From the NCBI GenBank assembly GCA_021787845.1, contig JAJYLH010000048.1, forward strand, positions 1 to 43,515: a stretch of DNA of 43,515 nucleotides. The letters run 5' to 3'. The first letter of the stretch is position 1. Every line of letters starts with the position of its first letter. The notes beneath the pieces were generated by a model. The model was not told where the DNA came from. It did no database searches and saw only the letters and a program-made list of their open reading frames with translations. Shown piece by piece: positions 25,301-33,065 of the stretch. Position numbers and translations under genes: made by a program. The DNA is from Myxococcales bacterium (GTDB lineage: Bacteria; Myxococcota; Myxococcia; Myxococcales; JAJYLH01).

Positions 25301-26830
25301 GAGGGTCTGTTTGAGGTTGGCCTCGAAGTCGTTGAAGTCGGTGGCTTCCAGGTAGCTGCCCTTGCCGGCATCCGCCACGTCGTGGAGAGCCGCCAACTTT
25401 CCCGCCCCGTAGGCGTTGGCGCTCGTGCCGATGGCGACCACGAAGCTGACGATGCTGCTGCCCGGCGAGGTCTGGAGCATGTCGTTGTGGGCCATCCAGT
25501 AGGCCACGTCGGGCGCGAAGTCGTCGGCGCAGACGTCGGCGTAGGTCGGCCACGCTTGGCCTGAGGGCAAGGTCGGCGGCCAGCCTCCCGCCTCGCCGGA
25601 ACCGAGGAAGTCGTCTCCGTCGTCTTCCAGGCCCATGCCCAACGTGCTGCACTGGGCCGCCTGCTGGCAGGGCACGGGCGGCGTTCCCGTCGACGTCGTG
25701 CAGTAGGGGTTCGCCGAGTCGCCGCGGCCATCGGAGAAGATGATGAAGAAGTCCTGATTGCACCCGGGACAGGGGCCGCCCTTGGTGTCCGAGCCCATGC
25801 TGGAGTTGAGCACGAACGAGTTGGTGAAATAGGGCGATGGCGACGCGCTCGAGCAGCACCAGGTCGAGTCCGTGCCGCTCTGGTAGTAGCCGTCGTTGAA
25901 GAGCATCTCCGCGAGCGGATACGCCGTGCTGGTGTAGGAGAGCCCCTCGACCGCCTGCAGCCTCGCCTGGAGGATACCCGAGCCGTTCTTGGCGCCCTGC
26001 CCCTGGCACGACTGCGGCAGGAGCTTCTGGATGACGTAGCCGCCCTTGCCGTCGGTCCCGTCGCCGCTCACCGCGCCGCCGGCGACCATCACTCCTTCGC
26101 GGTAGTGCGCGAGGGCTGGGCCGGCGACCATCCGCTTGTAGGCGAGCTTCAGGATTTCCCACTTCGGGGGATAGAACCGCAGCCAGTTGGTCGAGAAAAC
26201 CGCCGCATTGGGCGTGGTGTTGCTGGGTAGGGCCGCTGGGTTCAGCCAATAGCCGCTGTTGGAGAGACAGGTCTGACAGGCGGCGATCGCGTCCGCGCCG
26301 CCGGCGGTGGCGGTCACCGCGTTGGTACAGGCGGTTAGGGCCGATTCGTTCGTTCCGCTCTGCTCGGGCACCCAGTTTCGATAACGGTAGTAGCCGCTGA
26401 GGCCGGTCACGAGGCCGTCGCTCACCGGGTAATCGCTCGCCGCGTACGCCTCTTCCGGGTTCGGATACGTGGCGGTGGGCGAGTAGGGTTTTCCGGCCAG
26501 GCTGGAGTACGCGGTGTTCTGCGCGGGCAGTTGGTAGGTCAGGGCGTTCAGGTAGTTATTGGAGCAGTTGGCCTCGTCCGTCCCGCTGTTCTTGCGCATC
26601 TCGTAGAGCGCGAGGGGAAAACCCAGCATCGACGCCTTGGTCGGGTAGATGAGCACGATGACCCCCGATTGGGCCTGGACCGTGAAGAACTGGGCGTCCC
26701 CACCCTGGGGCGGGTTCGTGTAGTAGTCCATCCGCTGGAGGTTGCGGTTCCAGGAGCTGGAGTCGACCGCGGCCGAGGCCACGGGGCTCGCCACGAGCAG
26801 CGCGAGGAAGACCGTCAGCGACAAACGCAT
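22400..26830 (-). CDS. pilY1: PilY1/PilC-type pilus tip adhesin
   Basis: This 1476-residue secreted protein has the signal peptide MRLSLTVFLALLVASPVASA. The N-terminal half is VWA-like (DFFIIFSDGRGDS near 361-373, later LHDVADAGKGSYLEATDFNDFEANLKQTLQEIIQRT). A Cys-rich insert (CASNADCTGGLTCNNGACC) lies near 742-763. The PilY1 beta-propeller follows, beginning LLVGANDGMLHAFNAGDD near 835. Calcium-type loops are seen at about 657 (DSNGDGIPD) and 1062 (DRDGDGLFDTLVVGDVGG). PilY1 sits at the type IV pilus tip, primes assembly with minor pilins and mediates adhesion. Where a MIDAS DxSxS would be expected (residues 62-68), the sequence reads YPTKASM. The start at 26830 has GAGGAG at correct spacing; another ATG is two codons upstream. 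It is the last gene of the minor-pilin operon. Confidence 0.92.
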   Translation of the reverse strand: MRLSLTVFLALLVASPVASAAVDSSSWNRNLQRMDYYTNPPQGGDAQFFTVQAQSGVIVLIYPTKASMLGFPLALYEMRKNSGTDEANCSNNYLNALTYQLPAQNTAYSSLAGKPYSPTATYPNPEEAYAASDYPVSDGLVTGLSGYYRYRNWVPEQSGTNESALTACTNAVTATAGGADAIAACQTCLSNSGYWLNPAALPSNTTPNAAVFSTNWLRFYPPKWEILKLAYKRMVAGPALAHYREGVMVAGGAVSGDGTDGKGGYVIQKLLPQSCQGQGAKNGSGILQARLQAVEGLSYTSTAYPLAEMLFNDGYYQSGTDSTWCCSSASPSPYFTNSFVLNSSMGSDTKGGPCPGCNQDFFIIFSDGRGDSANPYCTTSTGTPPVPCQQAAQCSTLGMGLEDDGDDFLGSGEAGGWPPTLPSGQAWPTYADVCADDFAPDVAYWMAHNDMLQTSPGSSIVSFVVAIGTSANAYGAGKLAALHDVADAGKGSYLEATDFNDFEANLKQTLQEIIQRTTSFSVAAITTVQTRGSTYAFIPRFTPAQGNVWNGKLYRLGLFNEFADGCTAADYNIKDSKNPNGDASCSDVYLTDSNGAFVGDDDQGNIRPLDTSQPYPWTQTLANQCAAPYWEASQVLTDRVDAVDAGTSTDHRTIYTAYDSNGDGIPDALISFDTASTDLTILTPLLQLGGYTGSFCQEMAARTSHVYTQDSDCAADLIAYVRGQNLFKETPECQTNSCPAAPTCASNADCTGGLTCNNGACCAATPPAARPDILGDIFHSSPILEVPPVTSFLCDLGVITQCQAALYSDTLTPDGKAAYTAYQTDSTNEYRTQVLLVGANDGMLHAFNAGDDQVDGSGNHSFDYGTGREMWAFIPPDLLPKLRLYAIDTKHELFVDGTPMVRDIWVDGSGTSTSDKTYQKDADEYHTVAITGERDGGRSYFALDVTDPANPKFLWEWPPTGSTTALYAGRSWDDYAPSPPPVGPIAINDPNGPLTVAGQKAKEVWVVAVGGGYDPNYINGAGYYLLDAWTGQQIYRATRLDVPSGSSDPRASMFPIAATPSMIDRDGDGLFDTLVVGDVGGQVWVTNMMTPGAEGGNGLVTNWNAARAFIEFKSSPFYDRSPFFQMASAAVLPNGAIRVYLGSGNRDAIDDWSGTDCQLSDMDGCMRDDCSVDVNQQTFQSGSHYVDSELSYTAGATAPSVVSFSTGGAADGNAATDAATVNIGTTITCGSGGSGSVAATYSNAVTCDWGTPECTGSGKPDSTQLTYTPSITQQPARFYSILLFDNATHNPNRVPFTDAASAATYDAAALTDTDLVNADTTAATATGNGYYVQYANLPEKTSSQVLVFDGCAIVNTLLPAQPPTNYCSTTTIPKSTAYTYQADATTGAIACGTGATAQATVRSTTQSAIVPPPMPTPVVSVNSVSGTVSYGGISVVPGATEPTNLVIGGGGVIGPVEWLEVSKKMHECRHLGTNCP

Positions 26831-26861
26831 GGGCATTCTCCTCGAAGAGCAGCGGTGACAC

Positions 26862-26936
26862 TTGGAGCCGGACACGTCAGTGTCCGGGTTAGCCCAGCAC
26901 TCTGCCCGACCCGGACACCGACATGTCCGGCTCCAA
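26862..26936. repeat. Palindromic intergenic element inside the pilus operon
   Basis: TTGGAGCCGGACACGTCAGTGTCCGGGT (26862-26889) and its mirror (26909-26936) pair at 26 of 28 positions around a 19-nt loop. This is the inner palindrome of the family also found at 4012, 8834, 38030 and 38295. It lies between pilX and pilY1, about 30 nt before the pilY1 start, and would form a very stable hairpin in the operon mRNA. Confidence 0.85.
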
Positions 26937-27016
26937 CGATCGTTCGGGGAGCGCACGAACCGGTCAGTCATGCCTGTAAGAGCGGTCGACCCTCGAGCCT
27001 CGTCCATCGGCGCCTC

Positions 27017-27490
27017 CTAGATACCGAAACGCACCAGGAACTCCACCTCGTCCTGATGGGACCCGTCGGTGTCAGAGCAGACCACCGTCATGCGGTACAG
27101 CTTGCTGCCGAGGTGCGGAGAACCGCTGCGGTTGACCACGTCCGAAACCCCGACCGCGCCGTTGTCTCCGCTTCCGCCGGCGACCACCACCGATTTCAAG
27201 TCGAAGTTGTTGTAGTGCCCGCTGGTGTAGGTCTTGTCGCCGATCGTCGTATCGAGCGTCAGGTCGGTCGGCGCGACACCGTAGATGGAGAACTCGGCGA
27301 AGAGCAACTGGCGCGCCCCGTCGGCGCAGGAGGTCGCCGACGCGTAGTGGCGTACCGCTCCGGCCGCGTCGATTTCGTTCGCGTTGCGCGTCACCAGCCC
27401 CAGCGCGACGATCGTCAGGATCACCAGCAGAACCACGGTGACGATCAGCGCCGATCCGCGTTCTCGAGCTTTCCCCTGGCGGCGGGTCAT
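27017..27490 (-). CDS. pilX: PilX-type minor pilin assembly protein
   Basis: This 157-residue protein has the PilX N-terminal pattern MTRRQGKARERGSALIVTVVLLVILTIVALGLVTRNANEIDAAGAVRHYASATSCADGARQLLF. It has a short basic leader, a hydrophobic helix beginning GSALIVTVVLLVILT, and the conserved downstream stretch. The C-terminal globular part (residues about 70-157) contains the final YRMTVVCSDTDGSHQDEVEFLVRFGI. It is predicted to be inserted by its single N-terminal helix and to incorporate near the pilus tip with PilV, PilW and PilY1. GAGGAG precedes the ATG. Only 9 nt separate it from pilW. Confidence 0.85.
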   Translation of the reverse strand: MTRRQGKARERGSALIVTVVLLVILTIVALGLVTRNANEIDAAGAVRHYASATSCADGARQLLFAEFSIYGVAPTDLTLDTTIGDKTYTSGHYNNFDLKSVVVAGGSGDNGAVGVSDVVNRSGSPHLGSKLYRMTVVCSDTDGSHQDEVEFLVRFGI

Positions 27491-27499
27491 CGAGGCTCC

Positions 27500-28696
27500 T
27501 CAGAAGACGGCCAAGCTACGCGCCGACATGTTGTGCAGCGTCACGCTGGTGGAGATCGTATATCGGCGGTAGCGGCCCAGGTTGGTCAACTGAACGTTCC
27601 GATCTTCCGAGAGCTTCAGCGGGTCGCCCAGCCAGCCCTGGGGTTGGGAGGGATCCGGCTGGCTCGAACGGACCGAGAGCGTCACCCGCACCCCCACCAC
27701 GTTGGCCGGGTTCATGTTGAAGCGAGTCGGGTCGTTGTACGCCGTCGCGTACACCGGCGCGGCCACGGCCGGGTTCGGCTCCTCCAACACCCCCGAGGCG
27801 TCCCCGATTACCCAGTTGGTATTGGAATCCGGCGCGGTGAAGCCGTAGGGAGTGCCCACGTTCAAGAGATACGCGACCTGCATGTCCTCGACGTTGGCCG
27901 CCACGGGGCGCAGGTCGTCCGTGTCCCCCGTGCCCGGCGCCACTCCGTCCTGGTTCGGCGCCACCCCGTTCTGGTTCCAGTCGAGACCCTGGTCCAGCAT
28001 CAGGTAGGGCGTGTTGCCAAACGTCATGACGAAGAAACGGAAGCGGTCGACCAGGAAGAGCCCGACTCCGGCCTGGGTGTAGCAGGTCGGGGAAAAGTTG
28101 TTCTCCTGGTAGGGGTCTCCGCTGACCGCGGCGGTGAGCGGCAGGTCGAGGGGACCCGTGGCGGTGGCCTTGGTGGTCGTCGCGATGGTCGCCATCGTCG
28201 ACGCCGAGCCCTGGCTGCACACCACCTGGACTACCCGTCCCTTCAGGAACTGGTCGCCGACGTCCGCACTCACCGTGACGGAGGTGGTGCTCGTGGCCGA
28301 AACCGACCACGCGTGGCCACTGAAGCAGCCCCCCACCGTCGAACAACCGCTCACGCCATCGTCGACCCAGTAGTAGAGCGGGTTTCGGGCGACGAAGACG
28401 ATCTCGTCCGGTGCGTCGATGTGATCGCGGCAGTCGCACGGAGCGGTCGTGCAGGCACAGGCATAATTGCTGAAGTCGAGCGCGTAGCGCGGGTCGATGC
28501 CAAAACCCGCGCGACGCAGCGCCGGTTCCATGAACAGCAGGGCGTCTCGTGACGCGTCCTGCGCCGTGCGGGCGAGGTCGAGCGCCTGGTAGGACATCAT
28601 CTGGTTCACGAAGACGCCGATGCCGATGCCCAGGATGATGAGACCCAGGGCCATCGCGACCAGAAGCTCGACCAGGGTGTAGGCGCGGCGGCTCAT
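27500..28696 (-). CDS. pilW: PilW-type minor pilin
   Basis: This 398-residue protein starts MSRRAYTLVELLVAMALGLIILGIGIGVFVNQ, a type IV pilin-like methylation and helix motif (YTLVELLVAM), followed by a large globular domain typical of PilW. An internal Cys cluster (CACTTAPCDC, GCSTVGGC) suggests disulphides. The preceding residue at the expected cleavage point is Ala rather than the usual Gly, which is tolerated in some minor pilins. The start codon overlaps the pilV stop by 4 nt (ATGA), so translation is coupled. Confidence 0.88.
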   Translation of the reverse strand: MSRRAYTLVELLVAMALGLIILGIGIGVFVNQMMSYQALDLARTAQDASRDALLFMEPALRRAGFGIDPRYALDFSNYACACTTAPCDCRDHIDAPDEIVFVARNPLYYWVDDGVSGCSTVGGCFSGHAWSVSATSTTSVTVSADVGDQFLKGRVVQVVCSQGSASTMATIATTTKATATGPLDLPLTAAVSGDPYQENNFSPTCYTQAGVGLFLVDRFRFFVMTFGNTPYLMLDQGLDWNQNGVAPNQDGVAPGTGDTDDLRPVAANVEDMQVAYLLNVGTPYGFTAPDSNTNWVIGDASGVLEEPNPAVAAPVYATAYNDPTRFNMNPANVVGVRVTLSVRSSQPDPSQPQGWLGDPLKLSEDRNVQLTNLGRYRRYTISTSVTLHNMSARSLAVF

Positions 28697-29223
28697 CGAT
28701 AAAGCCCCTGGGGATTGGTCAGTACCGTGCTGAACGCCACCTGGCGCATGCCGAACCCCGGTTCGTTCCAGCGGACGATGATCTGTACCAGCTTGGCCGT
28801 GGTGCCACCGCTCAGGCTGAGAGCAAAGACGTTCCAATAGCGGTAGAAGCCCGAAGGCGAGGCGATTCCCGTGTACCCGGTCCCCAGGGCGCCGGACGTC
28901 GTCGCGTTGGTGTCGTTGGCGACCTCACCGAACTCCGCCTTGGTCGTCACCGTCACCAGCCGGCCCATGTCCCAGTGCGCGGTCACCGTCGGGTCCGTCG
29001 TCGATGTCACCGTCGCCAGCGGGTTGAGACGGCTGTCGGTGTAGGTCCACCCGTCCATGTTGGCCGACAGATCGTGCGCCAAGAGGGACGCCGTGGTGAT
29101 GTTGCGCGCGAAGTCGCGGCCCTTCACGCCGATCACCTGGAGCTCCGAAAGCCCCATGATGCCGATGGTCAGCACGGCCATCGCCATCACCACTTCGATC
29201 AGGCTGAACCCTCGCGCCTTCAT
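28693..29223 (-). CDS. pilV: PilV-type minor pilin
   Basis: This 176-residue prepilin begins MKARGFSLIEVVMAMAVLTIGIMGLSELQVIGVKGRDFARNITTASLLAHDL. It has a canonical short leader (MKARG), the methylation site F and Glu5 (FSLIE), and the PilV-like LTIGIMGLSELQ helix. The globular C-terminal region ends in MRQVAFSTVLTNPQGLYR. A GGGGTGAG site precedes the ATG. It is the second gene of the operon, 4 nt after fimT. Confidence 0.9.
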   Translation of the reverse strand: MKARGFSLIEVVMAMAVLTIGIMGLSELQVIGVKGRDFARNITTASLLAHDLSANMDGWTYTDSRLNPLATVTSTTDPTVTAHWDMGRLVTVTTKAEFGEVANDTNATTSGALGTGYTGIASPSGFYRYWNVFALSLSGGTTAKLVQIIVRWNEPGFGMRQVAFSTVLTNPQGLYR

Positions 29224-29227
29224 CAGC

Positions 29228-29932
29228 TCACCCCTGGAAGGTCCCGATGGCCCCGGTCATGCCCACGATCGCGATGGTGGTGGTGCCCCCCCCTCCGTCG
29301 CTGGCGGTGTTCTGGACCGTGAACGAGCCGCGCTGCGAGGGGGAACCTGTGAAGGTGGTACCGTCGCCGCCCGAGAAGGTGATGGCACCATAGGGCGGGT
29401 TCGACGAGCCGGCGCAGAAGGTGCAGGGATTGTTCGCCGGGACGGGAGAGAAAGGCTGTGGCAGCGAGTGCCCATAGCCGTTGGACGGGCCGAAAGCCGC
29501 GGAGCCTCCCAGCGTCCCGTTCACGAGCAACCGGTCCGGCGCCGGCGCCGGAGTGGCCGGGTTGAACGTGGCCAGACTGAAGTTGTCGGCGTCGTCTTCG
29601 ATTCCCCAGTACTGGCCGGTCGTCTGGTTGACGACGAAAACAGTGGAGTGGTCGTTGCCGAAGGAGTCCGCGCGGACGACCTCGATCGCCGCCTCGATGC
29701 CGGACACCGCCGAGGCGTAGTTCTTACGCGACTTGACCCCGTGGAGCATGGTGACGGAGATGGCGGCGAGGACCGCGGCGATCGCGAGCGTGATGGCCAT
29801 TTCGACCAGGGTGAAGCCAGGCGTCGCCGGCCACCCGGCCCGCACCGGCCGGCCAATCCCTCCGGCCGCCGGCGCCTCGCCGCGCCACCGCGCGACCGGG
29901 GCGGCGTCGAGCGGATGGCAAGATCCGATCAT
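29228..29932 (-). CDS. fimT: GspH/FimT-type minor pseudopilin
   Basis: This protein of 234 residues has the prepilin motif GFTLVEMAITLAIAAVLAAISV, followed by a GspH/FimT-like globular domain. The globular part contains a CTFC pair (about residue 180) and ends ...GGGGTTTIAIVGMTGAIGTFQG. The ATG at 29932 has AAGGA ten bases upstream, which gives an unusually long leader of about 37 residues before the Gly-Phe cleavage site. Such long leaders are known for some FimT proteins. It is the first gene of the minor-pilin operon. Confidence 0.85.
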   Translation of the reverse strand: MIGSCHPLDAAPVARWRGEAPAAGGIGRPVRAGWPATPGFTLVEMAITLAIAAVLAAISVTMLHGVKSRKNYASAVSGIEAAIEVVRADSFGNDHSTVFVVNQTTGQYWGIEDDADNFSLATFNPATPAPAPDRLLVNGTLGGSAAFGPSNGYGHSLPQPFSPVPANNPCTFCAGSSNPPYGAITFSGGDGTTFTGSPSQRGSFTVQNTASDGGGGTTTIAIVGMTGAIGTFQG

Positions 29933-30120
29933 CGCAGAAATCCTTCCTGGGCCGACGCTTCGAACGGCGGTGCCCGAACCCACATCGCCCGGGCCGATTC
30001 AAGAACCGAGCCACCGGGCGAATCCGCATCGTTTGGGGGTTCGGGAAGCGCGTCGGCTCGCGGCCCGGCCGGGCACCCCGCAACCGTTGTCGATCGGTGC
30101 GAAAAGTTTTCCGAGGTGCC

Positions 30121-31530
30121 TCACCCGCCTGGCGCGACCATCCAGCGAATGCGTAAGGCGTGGTCGGCGGCGGTGGCGGTGATGACGTCGGTGTCGCCGT
30201 CGTGGTCCAAATCGTCGAGGACGACGGCGTCGCCGCCGAGGTCCGGGGTCAATCCGAGCGCGGGGGTCTGGTCTTCGAACCCGGAGTCGGTTCCCAGGTA
30301 CAGCCGGTCGGCCGCGTCGGGGGTGGCGACGACGAGGTCCAGCCGCCCGTCGCGATCGAAGTCGGCGGTGGCGGCCGCGGCGGCGGTCGCGCGGCTGAAC
30401 GGCAGCCGGCTCCACGACTCGTCCGCGAAATGCCCGTGGCCGTCATTGACATAGAACGAGTCGGCCCCCTCGCCGGCCGCGAAGACGTCCGTGTTCCCAT
30501 CGCCCTCGAAGTCCGCCGGGACGAGCGCGTACGTTCGCGTCGCGCGCGGCGGAATCGTGCCTTCGTCGGTAAACACGAGCGACCCGTCCTTGGCCGTCGA
30601 GCGCATCCACGCGGCAAGCGAAGGCGTCGTGCCATCGGTGCCCGCCACGATGAGGTCGTCACCGCCGTCGCCGTTCAAGTCGGCGGCCGCGAAGGCATCG
30701 ACCGTCGGCGGAAAAGCGGGCGTCTCGACGGTCACCGCCTTGTAGGTCGAACCGGGCATCCACGCCTTCAAAGCGAGCCCCGAGTCCGTTTGCACGAGGG
30801 CATAGACCCAAGGGTTGTCCGGCTGCACCGAGCCCATCGCGAGCTTGACGCACGCGCCGCCCGGGTCCGCGCTCCCGTTGCCGACGAGCGAGCCCGCTTT
30901 GGCCTCCAGGAACTCGAGCGCCGGCGTCGCGTCGACGCAGACCGCGACCCGCAAGCCCGACGGCGCGCTCGCGAGGGCGAGGACCGCGGGCATCGTCGCC
31001 GCATCTGCGGAGCCACTGACGAGCGCGGTCACGGGCAGCGCCGAAACGGTGCCCTTCGCACAAGTGAGAAGGTCCAAGCCCCACGCGCCACCGGCGAGCG
31101 GCCCCGCGGCGCTCGAACCGAGCACGTCCACCGGCCCCGGGAGCTTCGGTAGCGTCCACGCCGGCGCCTCCGCGAAGTCGAGCGGCAACGGGGTGATGGT
31201 CAGCGCCGATTTCAGGGTCGCGGTACTGTCTTGTAGCTTGACCGTCACATCCGCCTTGCCGGCGTAGCTCGGCGGCATCGTCGCCTGGAGGGTCGAGCCG
31301 TCGACGACGTTGGCGGTCAGCGCCTGGTCGCGCACGAAGACCTGAACGCCATCGGAAAAGCCGCGGCCGCGCAGGGTCAGAGTCTCGCCGCCGCGGGCGG
31401 AGACGGTGCCCGGCGAAACGGAGTCGAGCTCCAGCGACGCGCCGGACAGGGAGCTCTGCGAGCAGGCGAAGATGGAGGAAACGAGGAGGCAGAGGAGTGC
31501 GAGGGGAAGGCACCGGCGCGCGCGCGTCAT
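30121..31530 (-). CDS. IPT/TIG plus FG-GAP repeat lipoprotein (second of a tandem pair)
   Basis: This 469-residue lipoprotein (signal MTRARRCLPLALLCLLVSSIFAC, Cys23) has one IPT/TIG domain (about 35-115: LELDSVSPGTVSARGGETLTLRGRGFSDGVQVFV). It then has FG-GAP/VCBS-like propeller repeats carrying calcium-type loops: DLNGDGGDDLIVAG, DFEGDGNTDVFAAG, DFDRDGRLDLVVAT, DLDHDGDTDVITAT. The architecture suggests an extracellular Ca-binding propeller for adhesion or ligand binding. Its start overlaps the stop of the preceding similar gene by 4 nt. No enzyme signature was seen. Confidence 0.85.
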   Translation of the reverse strand: MTRARRCLPLALLCLLVSSIFACSQSSLSGASLELDSVSPGTVSARGGETLTLRGRGFSDGVQVFVRDQALTANVVDGSTLQATMPPSYAGKADVTVKLQDSTATLKSALTITPLPLDFAEAPAWTLPKLPGPVDVLGSSAAGPLAGGAWGLDLLTCAKGTVSALPVTALVSGSADAATMPAVLALASAPSGLRVAVCVDATPALEFLEAKAGSLVGNGSADPGGACVKLAMGSVQPDNPWVYALVQTDSGLALKAWMPGSTYKAVTVETPAFPPTVDAFAAADLNGDGGDDLIVAGTDGTTPSLAAWMRSTAKDGSLVFTDEGTIPPRATRTYALVPADFEGDGNTDVFAAGEGADSFYVNDGHGHFADESWSRLPFSRATAAAAATADFDRDGRLDLVVATPDAADRLYLGTDSGFEDQTPALGLTPDLGGDAVVLDDLDHDGDTDVITATAADHALRIRWMVAPGG

Positions 31531-32939
31531 GGCCCGGCCTCGCACGCGGCGGCGCCGCCATAGCCGGGTTTGTCGTCCCAGGCGGCCGGCGCCCAGTTCT
31601 GGAGAAGATGATCGGCGCCGTCGGGGGCCAAGACAATCAGCTCCGGATCCGAGTCGCCGTCCAGATCCGCCGCGAAGACCGCGGTCGAGCAGCGCATCGC
31701 GTCGGGCACGGCCTGGACGGTGTAATCGAAAAAGTGCCCGGAGCCGTCGTTGCGCAGAATCGTCAGACCGTTCGCGCTGCCCACCCGATCGATCGCCGCG
31801 TCGGCGTCGACGTCGGCTTCGAACGCCGCGCGGGCGCCCGACGCTCCAAAGAGCTCGTTCGTCCGATCGGCGAAGATGCTCCCGGCGTTGCGCCAGGCGC
31901 GGTCGCCGTTCGCCGCGGCAATCACGATGTCCAGCCGGCCATCGACGTCCAGGTCCGCGAACCGCGCGGCGCCGGCCACCGAACCCGGCAAGGTCCCGGC
32001 CGCCGCGTCGCCGAACGCGCCGTGCCCGTCGCCGAGCAACAGCCGCGGCCCTTCGCTCGCGCCGCCCAGGAGCGCATCGACCGCCCCGTCGCCGTCGACG
32101 TCCGCCAGCGCGAGCGACACCGGCTGGAAAGCTCCCAAGTCGAACACGGTCTCGAGCGACGGCTTCTCGCCCGGCTCGAGCTTCGCCAGCGCGTAGCCGG
32201 AATCGCCATGCGTCACCGCGTACACGTCGTCCGCGCCATCGGCGAGCGGCCAGGTCGCGAGCGCGACAATCGCCGGCGCGCCGTCGACGGCGGTCGCGGT
32301 CAAGGTGCCGCCGCTGAGCTTGATGAGACTGAGCGTCGCGCCGCCCGCGACGATCGTCTCGCCTTTGCCGCCGAGCGACGCCACGACGAGCGAGGTCGCG
32401 GTCAGGGCGACGTCGGCTTTCTGTTTGAACCCGAGCTTGCCGTCGCCGATCAGCAGGATCACATGGTCGGCGGTCGCGGCGACGAGGTCGGTCTTCCCAT
32501 CGCCGTCGATGTCGCCCGCCGCGAAGATCGACGCGGTCACCGGCAGCGCTCCCTGGTCGACGAAGTGCAGATCCTCCGGTGCCATCCCGCGAAAGACGAA
32601 CGGCTGAGCCGAGGTCGCGCTGTTCTGGCCGGCGGTCACCTCGATGGTCACGCGCATCGGCTTCTTCGCGGCGGGAACCTGAACGTGCAGCGCGTCCGAG
32701 GTCGCCTCGAGCACCTTCGCCGGGAGCGGGCCGAACGAGACCTGGTCGTCGCGGGCAAAACCGCTGCCGCTGAGCGTGACCGTCGCCGCGGATCGGAAGC
32801 TCGTCGCGTCGGGCGTGACCGAGGTGATCGCCGGCGGCTTTCCACTGCCGGGGCTGGACGCGGAGCAGGCACCGGTCAGATGGACCGTCGCCAGCACGCA
32901 CGCCGCGAAAGCCGGGCGAAGGAAGCGGCGCACCTGCAT
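31527..32939 (-). CDS. IPT/TIG plus FG-GAP repeat lipoprotein (first of a tandem pair)
   Basis: This 470-residue lipoprotein (MQVRRFLRPAFAACVLATVHLTGAC, Cys25) has the same layout as its downstream neighbour. An IPT/TIG domain (ITSVTPDATSFRSAATVTLSGSGFARDDQVSFG) is followed by FG-GAP units with DIDGDGKTDLVAAT, DVDGDGAVDALLGG, DLDVDGRLDIVIAA, DVDADAAIDRVGSA and DLDGDSDPELIVLA. One residue separates the two proteins in length and the domain order is the same, so they look like an ancient tandem duplication. The long open frame upstream of 32939 is antisense to other genes and was not included. Confidence 0.85.
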   Translation of the reverse strand: MQVRRFLRPAFAACVLATVHLTGACSASSPGSGKPPAITSVTPDATSFRSAATVTLSGSGFARDDQVSFGPLPAKVLEATSDALHVQVPAAKKPMRVTIEVTAGQNSATSAQPFVFRGMAPEDLHFVDQGALPVTASIFAAGDIDGDGKTDLVAATADHVILLIGDGKLGFKQKADVALTATSLVVASLGGKGETIVAGGATLSLIKLSGGTLTATAVDGAPAIVALATWPLADGADDVYAVTHGDSGYALAKLEPGEKPSLETVFDLGAFQPVSLALADVDGDGAVDALLGGASEGPRLLLGDGHGAFGDAAAGTLPGSVAGAARFADLDVDGRLDIVIAAANGDRAWRNAGSIFADRTNELFGASGARAAFEADVDADAAIDRVGSANGLTILRNDGSGHFFDYTVQAVPDAMRCSTAVFAADLDGDSDPELIVLAPDGADHLLQNWAPAAWDDKPGYGGAAACEAGP

Positions 32940-33065
32940 CGGCGACGAGCTTATCGCACTTGCCGGGGTCCGGCGGCATCGGTCAGGCGGCCGATTGCCG
33001 CCGCGCTTCGGGCGGAGCCGAATCCTTCCGCGACTCCATGCCTCCAAGTCGCCCGGAGGTTCGCG

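Noticed and set aside
24053-28552. Plus-strand open frames opposite pilY1 and pilW
   Set aside because: They are antisense shadows of strongly supported pilus genes and read as Val/Gly/Arg-rich sequence without domains.
29998-30013. Sigma54-like promoter before the pilus operon (TGGCTCG-GTTC-TTGAA on the minus strand)
   Set aside because: The -24 half fits well, but the -12 element lacks the required GC (it reads GA), so the match may be chance; transcript mapping would decide.
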